Below, piece by piece: positions 16,374 to 25,564 of a stretch of 64,000 nt of DNA; within the stretch, counting starts at the first letter, position 1, and the number at the start of each line of letters is the position of its first letter. Under the pieces are notes generated by a model that had not been told where the DNA came from, searched no databases, and saw only the letters and a program-made list of their open reading frames with translations. This DNA is from JAFGUF01 sp040883315. Its GTDB lineage: Bacteria > Bacillota > Clostridia > Christensenellales > UMGS416. A program made the translations under genes and the position numbers. The stretch spans positions 1 through 64,000 of the forward strand of contig JBFLKU010000006.1 of the NCBI GenBank assembly GCA_040883315.1. The letters run 5' to 3'.

Positions 16374-17777
16374 ATGAGTGAAAAGGCAGCAATAAAAACA
16401 GACAAAAAAAGAGGCATGATACTGAAAGGGAATCTATATAAAGTGATAATAACACTTTCTCTTCCTATTATGCTCTCAAATCTAATACAGACATTTTATA
16501 ATCTGGCAGATAGCTATTTTGTATCTAGAATGGGCGAAATCGAGCTGAATGCAGTAGGTGTGGTATGGCCTTTTGTATTCGCTATGATTGGGCTTGGAAG
16601 AGGGCTATCTTTAGGCTCTATAGCGCTTATTTCAAATCACGTGGGAGCGCAAGATGAGGAAGAGGCACGCAAGGCATCTGCTCAGAGCCTTTCATATTTA
16701 TTTATTGTAGGGGTGATTATGGGAGTACTGGGGTACCTAGTATCTCCTGTGATTTTAAAATGGATGCATATAACTGGGCAGACATACGAATATTCACTGC
16801 AGTACCTGAATATAATATTTATTGGTGCACCTTTTATGTACCTGTTCTTTGCCTTCCAGTCAATACAGCAGGCACAGGGAAATATGATACTTCCTATGAT
16901 ATTAAGCGGAGTATCGGTTATTATAAATATAGGGCTAGACCCGATTTTCATTTTTACATTGGATTTGGGTGTAGAAGGCGCAGCATATGCCACAATACTG
17001 GCTAGAATACTTTTGGGAATTGTAAGCATTCTCTTCTATTTTCTATCAAAGAAAACCAAGTATAAGCCAAAGCTCAGTCAGCTGATTCCTGATATGAGGA
17101 TAATAAAAGAGATAAGCAAAACAGGCGTGCCGGCATCTTTTGGTCAGGTGACATCAGCTGTGGGATTCATGGCAATAAACTCACTGGTGTATTCTTATGG
17201 GGACAATGTATTGACAGCATTTTTGATAGGCAATAGAATAGTGTCATTGGTGATGATGCCGTGCATGGGAATAGGCAACGCTCTGTCTACTATCGTAGGG
17301 CAAAACCTAGGAGCAGGAAACATATCTAGAACGAGAGAGGCATTGAAAAAATCTTTTATATCAAGTATGATGTTTGCATTGGTAGGCATAGTCTTTCTAT
17401 TGATTCTAAGGGAGCCGTTTATCAGAGCATTTACAGATGACTTGAATGTAATAAATTATGCTAATGCCTACGGTTTGATAATAACTCTTGCAATGCCGCT
17501 GATGACAATATTTAATGTGTGGACAGGCTTGTTTATTGGTGCCAATAGAGGGACTTTCTCTATGATTATTATGATGACACGGCTGTGGATATATAGAATA
17601 CCAACAATATTAATTTTGAAATATGTATTCCATGTAAATGAATATGCCATATGGATACCGCTGGTAATAAGCAACGTGCTAGCCTGCATAACAGGATGGG
17701 TTTTGTATAAGAGAGGCAATATTTTCGGCGGCTTCGCTAATAATGATTTTAAGAATGTTAGTATAGAGGAGACATAG
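16374..17777 (+). CDS. MATE family efflux transporter
   Basis: A 467-residue membrane protein with about 12 helices. Each half opens with the MATE pattern: SLPIMLSNLIQTFYNLADSY near the start, and GVPASFGQVTSAVGFMAINS at the middle. Such proteins expel drugs or metabolites using Na+ or H+; substrate unknown. I use ATG 16374, which has AGGAG at 7 bases, rather than the upstream frame that runs through the rplA terminator. rdgB starts 1 base after the stop, so MATE-rdgB-yfcE is one operon. Confidence 0.92.
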   Translation: MSEKAAIKTDKKRGMILKGNLYKVIITLSLPIMLSNLIQTFYNLADSYFVSRMGEIELNAVGVVWPFVFAMIGLGRGLSLGSIALISNHVGAQDEEEARKASAQSLSYLFIVGVIMGVLGYLVSPVILKWMHITGQTYEYSLQYLNIIFIGAPFMYLFFAFQSIQQAQGNMILPMILSGVSVIINIGLDPIFIFTLDLGVEGAAYATILARILLGIVSILFYFLSKKTKYKPKLSQLIPDMRIIKEISKTGVPASFGQVTSAVGFMAINSLVYSYGDNVLTAFLIGNRIVSLVMMPCMGIGNALSTIVGQNLGAGNISRTREALKKSFISSMMFALVGIVFLLILREPFIRAFTDDLNVINYANAYGLIITLAMPLMTIFNVWTGLFIGANRGTFSMIIMMTRLWIYRIPTILILKYVFHVNEYAIWIPLVISNVLACITGWVLYKRGNIFGGFANNDFKNVSIEET

Positions 17778-17778
17778 A

Positions 17779-18366
17779 ATGAGATTAGTGATTGCGAGCA
17801 ACAACAAGCACAAAGTGAAAGAGATAAAGATGATATTATCGGATTATTATGATGATATCGTCTCTATGGGCGAGGCTGGGTGCTTTGACGAGATAGAAGA
17901 ATACGGAAAAACTTTTGAGGAGAATTCATATATTAAGGCAAAGTATGTCTTTGATAAACTCGGCTGTGCGGCGTTGGCAGACGATTCTGGACTGGAAGTG
18001 GATGCACTTGATGGAGAGCCGGGCGTCTATTCCGCCAGATATGCAGGGCAGCACGGCAAGGACGAGGCAAATAATGACAAACTGCTGGCTGTAATGGAAG
18101 AAATAGATGATGATAAAAGAGGAGCACAGTTTGTTAGCGTGGTGTCGCTGGTGCAGCCAGATGGCACACAGATTTCCGCAAAAGGCATCTGCAGAGGCAA
18201 GATTTTGCGGCAAAGACGGGGAGACGGTGGATTTGGATATGACCCGATATTCTATATTGAAGAGCTGGGCAAAACCATGGCAGAGCTGACTATGGAAGAG
18301 AAGAACAAAATCAGCCACAGAAAAAGAGCATTGCAGGGATTGAAAGAAAAATTACAGAAAAAATGA
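17779..18366 (+). CDS. rdgB: XTP/dITP pyrophosphatase (RdgB/HAM1 family)
   Basis: Hydrolyses non-standard purine nucleotides such as dITP and XTP to monophosphates, keeping them out of DNA and RNA. It is 195 residues. Visible motifs are SNNKHKVKEI (6-15), ADDSGLEVDAL with the catalytic Asp, YSARYAG, and GDGGFGYDPIF near 150. GAGGAG precedes the ATG. Its end overlaps the next gene by 4 bases (ATGA), a common rdgB-yfcE arrangement in Firmicutes. Confidence 0.95.
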   Translation: MRLVIASNNKHKVKEIKMILSDYYDDIVSMGEAGCFDEIEEYGKTFEENSYIKAKYVFDKLGCAALADDSGLEVDALDGEPGVYSARYAGQHGKDEANNDKLLAVMEEIDDDKRGAQFVSVVSLVQPDGTQISAKGICRGKILRQRRGDGGFGYDPIFYIEELGKTMAELTMEEKNKISHRKRALQGLKEKLQKK

Positions 18367-18818
18367 AAACCATAATAGTAACATCAGATACCCACGGCAA
18401 AGTGGAAAATTTATATCATATATACAAAAAGAATAAAAAGGCAGATATGTTTATTCACCTAGGGGACTATGCTTCTGATGCCGTTGCAGCATCAGCTAGG
18501 CTGGGAACGAACGTGGAATGCGTGAAAGCAAACGGCGACATAGGCAGCCAGCTTCCGCTTGCAAAGGAATTTATAGTGGATAGAAATAAAATTCTGGCTG
18601 TGCATGGGCATGTGCAAAGGGTGAAATATTCACTATTGAGACTGAATTTTATGGCTAGAGAGGCGAATGCAGATATTGTGCTCTTTGGGCACACTCATAT
18701 GTCGCTGGTGGAAAATAACGGAATACTGTTTGTGAATCCGGGCTTTGGATACAGGGGCGAATACGCAGTTGTAACTATAGAAAAGGGCGTAGCCAATGCA
18801 AAAATAATGCAGCTATAG
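18363..18818 (+). CDS. YfcE/MJ0936-type metallophosphoesterase
   Basis: A 151-residue calcineurin-like phosphodiesterase. All metal-binding blocks are present: SDTHGKVEN at the start, HLGDYA, KANGDIG, AVHGH, and FGHTHMS. The family cleaves phosphodiesters in vitro; the cellular substrate is not settled. It is translationally coupled to rdgB through a 4-base overlap. Its last 6 bases overlap the end of the convergent regulator gene. Confidence 0.9.
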   Translation: MKTIIVTSDTHGKVENLYHIYKKNKKADMFIHLGDYASDAVAASARLGTNVECVKANGDIGSQLPLAKEFIVDRNKILAVHGHVQRVKYSLLRLNFMAREANADIVLFGHTHMSLVENNGILFVNPGFGYRGEYAVVTIEKGVANAKIMQL

Positions 18819-19565
18819 CTCTATGTGATTTTCCAGCAGGCGAATACCTACATTTCTAAGTGTTGATATAGTGAACTCTGCATTGTGCTTAACCAGTGTT
18901 TTTCGCAGATCCATTAAATGAACATCAACTGTTCTGGAACTTAAATTTTCATTTTGGTTCCATACAGCCTTCACAAATACATTTCTCTTTATTACCCTAT
19001 TTTTGTGCTTTATCAAATAGAAGAGTATTCTCATCTCCATTGGCTTCAATGGTACTTTTTTGTCATCTATATATGCTTCATATGTATCCATATTCACATA
19101 CACATTTTTGCATCTGGTTGCTCCGGAGAATTTAAAAGCGTTTCTATACTCCTGCAGAATAAAAAGAATTTTCTCGCATGCATTCTTGTCATAGTTGTCG
19201 TTGTCGGATCGCAGAGTCAGCTCACAGCCGCCTATCTCCAGTGCATTTTTGCTGAGAATGCCCAGAATAGTGACAGATGAGAACTCACGGATTTTTTGCA
19301 TAGCTCTTGTGAAACCAGAGCTTAATATAACTAAGTCCACAGGATTTTTCAGCAGAAATGTTACAGCGTCCTTGGAGCTGGTAACATAATTGCATTTGCA
19401 TCCTGTGGATATAAACGCACTTCGTGATACTGATAAATTGTCGCTGCTTCCGCCTATTAAAAGAACAGAGTAGTCAGATGGATTATTCACCTTAATAGGC
19501 TTGTTTGCGTATGAATATTTATTTTCGGCAGATTTTTTATCGCTTTTTTTGTCCATACTTTGCAT
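18813..19565 (-). CDS. OmpR-type regulator with degenerate receiver domain
   Basis: A 250-residue protein. Residues about 170-248 form the winged-helix DNA-binding domain of OmpR/PhoB regulators (PLKPMEMRILFYLIKH, SRTVDVHLMDLRKTL, STLRNVGIRLL). Residues about 32-145 look like a receiver fold (SVLLIGGSSDNL, PVDLVILSSGF), but the phosphorylated Asp is replaced by Ser and the acidic pair is missing. It should not be controlled by a histidine kinase in the usual way, and no kinase gene is adjacent. AAAGGA precedes the first ATG. Targets unknown. Confidence 0.85.
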   Translation of the reverse strand: MQSMDKKSDKKSAENKYSYANKPIKVNNPSDYSVLLIGGSSDNLSVSRSAFISTGCKCNYVTSSKDAVTFLLKNPVDLVILSSGFTRAMQKIREFSSVTILGILSKNALEIGGCELTLRSDNDNYDKNACEKILFILQEYRNAFKFSGATRCKNVYVNMDTYEAYIDDKKVPLKPMEMRILFYLIKHKNRVIKRNVFVKAVWNQNENLSSRTVDVHLMDLRKTLVKHNAEFTISTLRNVGIRLLENHIEL

Positions 19566-19603
19566 AAGAATAATCCTTTTAGCTGCTCACAGAGCAGATG
19601 TTT

Positions 19604-21280
19604 TTATTGCTTATTTTCCAGCGTTCTTGCAAAAGAGTCTTTCAGGCTTACAGTTCTGTTGAAAACCATTTTTTCGCCTTTGCTGTCTAGGCAATAGTAG
19701 CCTTGGCGCATAAACTGGAATTTGTCACCTATATTTGCATTCTCCAATGATTTCTCCGCCACTGCATTGTCTATTACTGTTAGGGAGCTTTCATTCAGCT
19801 GCTCGATATAGTCGCTGCTTTCTATGCTCTCATCTATTAATGACTCATAGTTTCTTATCTCAACAGGCACATAATTGCTGGCGTCTACCCAATGGATAGT
19901 GCCTTTGATTTTTCTTCCTGCTGTTTCGCCGCCGGATTTGCTGGTGGCGTCATGGGTGCAGTGCACTTCTATAACGTTGCCGTTTTCATCCTTTATTGCT
20001 TTTTCAAATTTTATTATATATGCATTGATCAGCCTTACTTCGCCGTCTTTTTTCAGACGATGATATTTGCCGGGTGCATCCTCCCAAAAGTCCATTTTTT
20101 CGATATATATTTCCTTAGAGAATGTAATATCCCTCTCACCCATTTCAGGGTGCATAGGATGATTGGTGCCTTGCACCACTTCGCTGCCCTCATAGTCTGT
20201 TATTACCACCTTCAAAGGCTCTGTAATAACCATTGCACGAGGTGCAGTGTTGTTCAGGTCTTCACGCACGCAGTGCTCCAGCAGCTTGTAGTCAACCACT
20301 GAGTCAGCTTTTGCTATCCCTGCACGCTTTATGAAATCACGTATGGCATAGGATGTGAATCCGCGTCTTCTCAGCCCGCGTATTGTAGGCATTCTGGGGT
20401 CGTCCCAGCCGTCTACATAGCCTTCCTCTATCAGCTTTCTTAGGTATCTTTTGGACATTATAGTTCCGGTTATATTCAGCCTTGCAAATTCTATTTGTCT
20501 CGGTTTGTTTTCAAAACCGATTTCGTCTATCACCCAGTCGTATAGAGGGCGGTGTGCTTCGTATTCCAAGGAGCACAAAGAATGTGTGATTCCCTCTAGT
20601 GCATCCTGAATAGGGTGAGCAAAATCGTACATCGGGTATATGCACCATTTGTCGCCGGCTCTCCAGTGCTCGGCGTGCTTTATTCTGTATATCACAGGGT
20701 CACGCATATTTATATTTGGGCTTTGCATGTCGATTTTGGCACGCAAAGTCAATGTGCCATCCTCATGCTTGCCCTCTTTCATTTCTTCGAATAGCTTCAG
20801 GTTTTCTTCAATAGGTCTGTTCCTATATGGGCTGTCTTTTCCAGGCTCCGTCAGCGTGCCTCTGTATTCTCTGGTTTCCTCCGGGCTTAGCTCATCCACA
20901 TATGCTTTGTCTTTTTTGATAAGCTCTACAGCAAATTCGTAGGTCTTTTCAAAATAATCAGAGCCGTAGAATACACCGCCTGTCCAGTTGAATCCCATCC
21001 ATTTAATATCTTCCTGCTGAGAAATTGCAAACTCTACTTCCTCTTTTTCAGGGTTTGTGTCATCATATCGAAGATTGCACAGTCCTTCGTACTTATCGGC
21101 AATAGAAAAGTCAATATATATAGCCTTGAGGTGACCTATGTGAAGATATCCATTTGGTTCCGGTGGAAAACGAGTGTGAATATGGTCTTTCACTTTTCCT
21201 TCTTCTATGTCTTCATTAATATATTTTTCTATAAAATTTGTTGCCTCTATAGGCATAGCCTTTTTTGGTTGGTATGTCAT
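19604..21280 (-). CDS. glnS: Glutaminyl-tRNA synthetase
   Basis: Charges tRNA-Gln with glutamine directly. This class I synthetase of 558 residues has PPEPNGYLHIGHLKA (the HIGH motif) and IMSKR (the KMSKS motif). The C-terminal part is the GlnRS-type anticodon-binding beta barrel (PVEIRNYESL, TVSLKDSFAR). AAGGAAAGG precedes the ATG. Many Firmicutes lack GlnRS and use the GatCAB amidation route, so its presence is informative. A separate gltX is at 59.5 kb. Confidence 0.96.
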   Translation of the reverse strand: MTYQPKKAMPIEATNFIEKYINEDIEEGKVKDHIHTRFPPEPNGYLHIGHLKAIYIDFSIADKYEGLCNLRYDDTNPEKEEVEFAISQQEDIKWMGFNWTGGVFYGSDYFEKTYEFAVELIKKDKAYVDELSPEETREYRGTLTEPGKDSPYRNRPIEENLKLFEEMKEGKHEDGTLTLRAKIDMQSPNINMRDPVIYRIKHAEHWRAGDKWCIYPMYDFAHPIQDALEGITHSLCSLEYEAHRPLYDWVIDEIGFENKPRQIEFARLNITGTIMSKRYLRKLIEEGYVDGWDDPRMPTIRGLRRRGFTSYAIRDFIKRAGIAKADSVVDYKLLEHCVREDLNNTAPRAMVITEPLKVVITDYEGSEVVQGTNHPMHPEMGERDITFSKEIYIEKMDFWEDAPGKYHRLKKDGEVRLINAYIIKFEKAIKDENGNVIEVHCTHDATSKSGGETAGRKIKGTIHWVDASNYVPVEIRNYESLIDESIESSDYIEQLNESSLTVIDNAVAEKSLENANIGDKFQFMRQGYYCLDSKGEKMVFNRTVSLKDSFARTLENKQ

Positions 21281-21393
21281 GAGTTTGCCTTTCCTTAAGT
21301 AAATTTCTAATTACAGTATTTTATCATATTTATTAATTTGAAACAATGTTTTTAAGCAGGATTACATTACTATAAAAACTGAATAGAAAAGTT

Positions 21394-22512
21394 CTATATC
21401 AATTTCTTGTCATATATTCTGTATGTTTTCATGTATTCCATTCCAAGCTTTTCAAGGGCATTTTTTATTCTAAAATTGTCTTCCAAAATATAGTTGGCTT
21501 CCATTCGAATGTTCTTATGCTTTAGATGCCTATTTAGGTTGATGTACATCAGAGCATCCAGCGCCATGCCCTGATAATCAGGATGAACAGCCAGACCAAA
21601 AAGCCTGTAGTCTCGTATCTTCTTAACGCCAAATAATATTTTCGCCCATCCAAAAGGCAGAAGATGACCGTTTATTTTTTTTAGTATAATATTGATATCT
21701 GGAAAGCCAAGGCAAAAGCCAACAGGCTTCTCATTGTCTTCCACTATCCACACGGCGTTTTCATCCACTATCAGCTTCAGCTTCTTCAGCATGTCCTCCA
21801 TCACTTCCAGATCCAGCGGCACAAAGCCCCAGTTGTCTGCCAGAGAGATGTTGCTGAGCTCCCATATTATTTTAGCGTCTTGTTTCAGATTATGTGTGTT
21901 GAGCCTTCTAATATTTATATTTGGGTAGTGACTCATAAATTTATCGTAGAATTTCTCATATCTTTCGGGCAGAGTATAGCCTTTTTGCATGTCTACTTCA
22001 TACACAAGCAAATCTTTAGTTTTTTCATATCCATTTGATGTGAAAAATTCGTGATAGTATTCGAAATTCCACGGAGACATATATACAGGAGGATATTCGT
22101 ATCCATCGTATACAAAGCCCCAGTTTTCGGCTACGGGGTGAATGGGGCCGCGGATTGTGTCCATGCCTCGCTCTTTCAGCCAGTTTTGTGCAGCGACTAT
22201 CAGCATTTCAGCCGCCGCCTTATCATCTATGCATTCAAACGCACCGAAAAATCCTATTTTGGCTTTGTAGAATTCATTATGATTGTGGTCTATATAAACC
22301 AGATTTCTGCCAATGGCATTGCCTTCATCATCCAGCAAAAGCATAAGCTCAAAATCGGAGTTTGCAAGAATAGGATTATTCTTTTTGCTATATGCATTTT
22401 TTTCATCTATCCAGATGGGGGGAATGTAAAAATCACAGTTCTTATATATCTTTTTTGGAAGATATACAAATTCTAATATTTCTTTTCTTGTTGTTGCAGA
22501 TATTATTTTCAT
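21394..22512 (-). CDS. GNAT-fold protein, YghO-like
   Basis: A 372-residue soluble protein. The N-terminal half has the pattern YVPPIW/YIPPIWIDEK and RGPIHPVAENWGFVYDGY. The C-terminal half contains LFGLAVHPDYQGMALDALMY, which resembles the acetyl-CoA-binding strand-loop-helix of GNAT enzymes. Together these are typical of the YghO-like family, whose substrate is unknown. GAGGT lies 13 bases before the ATG. It stands alone between glnS and a divergent SIS gene. Confidence 0.75.
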   Translation of the reverse strand: MKIISATTRKEILEFVYLPKKIYKNCDFYIPPIWIDEKNAYSKKNNPILANSDFELMLLLDDEGNAIGRNLVYIDHNHNEFYKAKIGFFGAFECIDDKAAAEMLIVAAQNWLKERGMDTIRGPIHPVAENWGFVYDGYEYPPVYMSPWNFEYYHEFFTSNGYEKTKDLLVYEVDMQKGYTLPERYEKFYDKFMSHYPNINIRRLNTHNLKQDAKIIWELSNISLADNWGFVPLDLEVMEDMLKKLKLIVDENAVWIVEDNEKPVGFCLGFPDINIILKKINGHLLPFGWAKILFGVKKIRDYRLFGLAVHPDYQGMALDALMYINLNRHLKHKNIRMEANYILEDNFRIKNALEKLGMEYMKTYRIYDKKLI

Positions 22513-22683
22513 TATCTATTTTACCTCAGCATAAATATTGTTAATTATATCATATAACTTCTATTTATTACACGAATGAAAACATATGCTCCAATTCTGT
22601 AATATATTATTAAATAAATTTTATCTATTAGTTGGTATTGATTTATGTTAAAATATGATTATTAAACCTATAGGAGCATGTAT

Positions 22684-23235
22684 ATGGAATATAAAACATA
22701 CTTTGACAGAGCTAAAGTAGTGTGGCAGATGGAAGCAAGGTCAATACAGAAGCTGGAAAGAGGTATAGACCCTATTTCATTTAACACCGTTGTAACTGAG
22801 ATAAAAGAATGTCTGCAGAGAAAATGCAGAATCTATATCACAGGCAAAGGAACATCCGGAGCTGTTGGAGAAAAAATAGCTCATACTCTTTGCTGCGTGG
22901 ATATACCAGCCAGTTTCATATCAATTGGTGTAGGTGTGAACGCGGCAATGGGATTGCTGCAAAAGGGCGATATACTGGTGATAATATCAAAGGGTGGAAA
23001 CACAGAGGATGTGGTAAAGCTGATAAAGCCATGCGCCAAAAAGGGAGCCAAAGTGCTGGGAGTGACATCCAACCCTGCATCACAACTAGGTCTGAAAAGT
23101 GATATTTTGCTAAAAGTATCAGTGGAGAGGGAAGTGGACGAGAAAAATTCGCTTGCTACAGCCTCAACAGTTGCTATGATTGCTGCATTTGATGCCATCG
23201 CAGTTGCTTTTCAGGAGATGGTGGATAAAAAATAG
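22684..23235 (+). CDS. SIS-domain sugar isomerase-like protein
   Basis: A 183-residue single SIS domain: IYITGKGTSGAVGEKIAHTL, then GDILVIISKGGNTEDVV with the Ser/Gly phosphosugar-binding loop, then AKVLGVTSNPAS. It resembles the catalytic half of KpsF/GutQ arabinose-5-phosphate isomerases without the CBS domains, so the product may act on a phosphosugar; which one cannot be told. I choose the ATG at 22684, because AGGAG is 7 bases upstream of it and only 1 base from the ATG at 22678. Confidence 0.8.
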   Translation: MEYKTYFDRAKVVWQMEARSIQKLERGIDPISFNTVVTEIKECLQRKCRIYITGKGTSGAVGEKIAHTLCCVDIPASFISIGVGVNAAMGLLQKGDILVIISKGGNTEDVVKLIKPCAKKGAKVLGVTSNPASQLGLKSDILLKVSVEREVDEKNSLATASTVAMIAAFDAIAVAFQEMVDKK

Positions 23236-23334
23236 CATATGCTTTGGAGCATATTAATGTATATTTTGAAATAAAAATAATAAAAAAATATTTTAGATAT
23301 TATACTAATGTAAAAATAGAAGGAGAAATACGAT

Positions 23335-23829
23335 ATGAAGTTTTGCAAAAACTGCTCTGCATCCCTAGAAGACGATGCGGTGTTTTGCACAGAATGCGGA
23401 ATAAGCCTAGCTGATGATTTTTCTTCAGTGAAAGCAAGCAACGGAAACAATAGCTTTAGCAATGAAGGATACTCAGAAACCCAGCCTAAATACAGCAGTG
23501 ACAATTCACAGACCGGTGCGAATGCAGGCAGCACTGTATACACCCAACAGCAATATAGTGCCCCAAAGGGAAACAACCCGGGCGTTCCATGGATGATAGT
23601 GTCTATAGTGATGCTATGCTGCTGCGTAAATGTTTTTGTTATTCCAGGGCTTGTTCTTTCGATAATATCAATGAGCAGCTTTAATGCAGGTGACGTGGAA
23701 GATGCAAGAAAAAAGGCAAACACAGCAATGGTTCTGACCATAGTTGGCATAGTAGTAGGAATTGTTTTTAATGTTGTGCTTTTATTCGGACGTATTAATT
23801 CTGGAGCATTTGGAAGCACATATTATTAA
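23335..23829 (+). CDS. Zinc-ribbon membrane protein (DUF4190-like)
   Basis: 164 residues. The N-terminus is a zinc ribbon, MKFCKNCSASLEDDAVFCTECG (two CxxC pairs). Then comes a Ser/Asn/Gln-rich linker (about 28-80) and two membrane helices with the short polar turn typical of DUF4190 proteins (WMIVSIVMLCCCVNVFVIPG; ANTAMVLTIVGIVVGIVF). Function unknown. GAAGGAG precedes the ATG. The DUF2752 gene begins 3 bases after it and is probably coupled. Confidence 0.8.
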   Translation: MKFCKNCSASLEDDAVFCTECGISLADDFSSVKASNGNNSFSNEGYSETQPKYSSDNSQTGANAGSTVYTQQQYSAPKGNNPGVPWMIVSIVMLCCCVNVFVIPGLVLSIISMSSFNAGDVEDARKKANTAMVLTIVGIVVGIVFNVVLLFGRINSGAFGSTYY

Positions 23830-23832
23830 TCC

Positions 23833-24240
23833 ATGAACAATAACATAAAAAAGATAATGGCAATAGTATTGACTGTTGCCATATTTTCATATTTAGTGTA
23901 TGTTTTCTTTGTGCCACCCACAGAGGGCGGAGCACATCTGCAGTGTGTATCAAAGACACTTTTTAACCTGAACTGCTTTAGCTGCGGCATGACAAGGTTT
24001 GTTTATTTTGCAATGCACGGCGATTTTGCATCAGCATTTCAGTACAATATTTTTGGGCCTATTCTGCTTTTAATGCTGGCTGTAGTATACTTATTGTTTA
24101 TGAGATGGGCATTAAAAGGCAAAGCAATTCCCAACATACCAATGTGGGTAGTTTGGGCTTTTTTATCTTTTATAATCGTGTATAGCATATTGAGAAATCT
24201 GCCCATTGAAGCTATCAAATTTCTCGCTCCGCCCTCGTAG
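23833..24240 (+). CDS. DUF2752 membrane protein
   Basis: 135 residues with about three membrane helices and the DUF2752 signature LNCFSCGMTRFVYFAMHGDF in the middle. The Cys pair and the Thr-Arg are conserved in that family; role unknown. It has no ribosome site of its own, and its ATG lies 3 bases after the stop of the zinc-ribbon gene, so translation should be coupled. These two families are often neighbours. Confidence 0.8.
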   Translation: MNNNIKKIMAIVLTVAIFSYLVYVFFVPPTEGGAHLQCVSKTLFNLNCFSCGMTRFVYFAMHGDFASAFQYNIFGPILLLMLAVVYLLFMRWALKGKAIPNIPMWVVWAFLSFIIVYSILRNLPIEAIKFLAPPS

Positions 24241-24256
24241 AATTTTATTATATTTA

Positions 24257-24285
24257 TTGCAATATAAAAGAGTATAAACTATAAT
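24257..24285 (+). promoter_or_regulatory. Promoter adjacent to the start codon (leaderless candidate)
   Basis: TTGCAA, 17 bases, TATAAT, with only 6 bases between the -10 and the ATG at 24292. The expected transcription start is the A of the ATG. No ribosome-binding site is present. Confidence 0.6.
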
Positions 24286-24291
24286 GGCTTT

Positions 24292-24840
24292 ATGAATAAT
24301 CAAAATAACAAAAATTTTTCAGTTAAGAAGCTAACTGTGTCAGCTATTTTCATTGCACTGATATCTCTATTAACATCATTTTCATTTGCAATTCCGGGAG
24401 GACATGGCTACATACATCTGGGTGATAGTATGATATATACCTGCGCTTGGGCATTGGGCGGACCGATTGCGGGGATTGTAAGTGCGCTTGGGTCTGCGTT
24501 GACAGATGTCATGCTAGGATATACGCAGTATGTACCAGCAACATTAATAATAAAGTTTTTAATGGGGTACGTTGCTTATCTTATAATGAAAGCGTTCAAG
24601 TATAGATATTTTGCAGATATTTTGGCTATGATAGTATCTTCTATTATTATGGTTGCGGGCTACACCTTTTTTGAATATCTATTAGATAAAGCAGGTGCTG
24701 TTGCTGTTATAGTTCCGAATTTAATTCAGGCCGTAGGAGGCGTGGTGACAGGGGCGGCTGTGATTTTATTATTGGATAACATCTCTGCATTTTCACCATA
24801 TATCTTATGGAAGGCAAACAAAGAAGATGAGCGGAATTAA
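24292..24840 (+). CDS. ECF transporter S component
   Basis: 182 residues, about five or six membrane helices, with the segment HGYIHLGDSMIYTCAWALGG followed by GIVSALGSALTDVMLGY. This is typical of COG4720-type S components, substrate-binding proteins of energy-coupling-factor vitamin transporters; the vitamin is not known. The shared ATPase/EcfT module is not in this window. The last 14 bases overlap the MBL hydrolase gene. The start codon lacks a ribosome site and follows a promoter directly. Confidence 0.85.
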   Translation: MNNQNNKNFSVKKLTVSAIFIALISLLTSFSFAIPGGHGYIHLGDSMIYTCAWALGGPIAGIVSALGSALTDVMLGYTQYVPATLIIKFLMGYVAYLIMKAFKYRYFADILAMIVSSIIMVAGYTFFEYLLDKAGAVAVIVPNLIQAVGGVVTGAAVILLLDNISAFSPYILWKANKEDERN

Positions 24841-25552
24841 ACTGACAGTATTGGGGAATCGCGGCGGATACCCCGGGCTGTATGAGGCATGCTCTGGATA
24901 TCTGGTGGAAACAGCCAAGACAAAAATACTGCTGGACTGCGGCAGTGGAGTATACCAAAAGCTGATGCAGCGAATAAAACTGGAGGAGCTGGATGCAATA
25001 GTATTGAGCCATTTGCACAGTGATCATATCTCTGACGCTTTGGTTTTGCGGTATGCACTGCAGATAAAAAAATTGCCAAAGATCAAGCTTTTTATGCCGG
25101 AAAAACCGGAAGCTGAAAGTTTTATATTAAAAAACACAAATGAATTTGATATTACAATTATTAAAGAAAATGAAAAACATAAAATAAAAGATGTGATAAT
25201 GGACTTTGCAAAGGTACGCCACAGTGTGGTGTCTTATGCCACAAAAATAAAGACTGCAACCAATGTGGTGGTGTATTCAGGCGACACAGAGTATACACCT
25301 GCAATAGGCAAATTTGCAAAGTACTGCGATCTGCTGGTGTGCGACGCAGCATTCAATGAGGACACATATTTCAAAGGTGCACCTCATGCCAGTGCAAAGC
25401 AGGCAGCCCAGATGGCACGTGAAGCTGAGGCAGCAAAGCTTTTGCTAACACATTTCACGCCTGGTACAGACACCGAGAGACATTTGATGGATGCAAAGGG
25501 TGAATTTAAATTCACTAGCTTGGCAAAACCTGACCTGACAATAAACGTGTAG
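24827..25552 (+). CDS. MBL-fold metallohydrolase
   Basis: 241 residues. The beta-lactamase fold shows LDCGSG, the metal motif SHLHSDHISDAL (HxHxDH), YSGDTEY with the second Asp ligand and LLTHFTPG with the last His. Layout and the N-terminal LTVLGNRGGYP resemble RNase Z-like/CyaY-type small hydrolases; substrate unknown. It overlaps the ECF gene by 14 bases and is followed 12 bases later by comEC. Confidence 0.88.
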   Translation: MSGIKLTVLGNRGGYPGLYEACSGYLVETAKTKILLDCGSGVYQKLMQRIKLEELDAIVLSHLHSDHISDALVLRYALQIKKLPKIKLFMPEKPEAESFILKNTNEFDITIIKENEKHKIKDVIMDFAKVRHSVVSYATKIKTATNVVVYSGDTEYTPAIGKFAKYCDLLVCDAAFNEDTYFKGAPHASAKQAAQMAREAEAAKLLLTHFTPGTDTERHLMDAKGEFKFTSLAKPDLTINV

Positions 25553-25564
25553 TGAGGCTGCAAA

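Noticed and set aside
22678..22683. Upstream ATG of the SIS gene as its start
   Set aside because: Only 1 base separates it from AGGAG; the ATG at 22684 has normal spacing.
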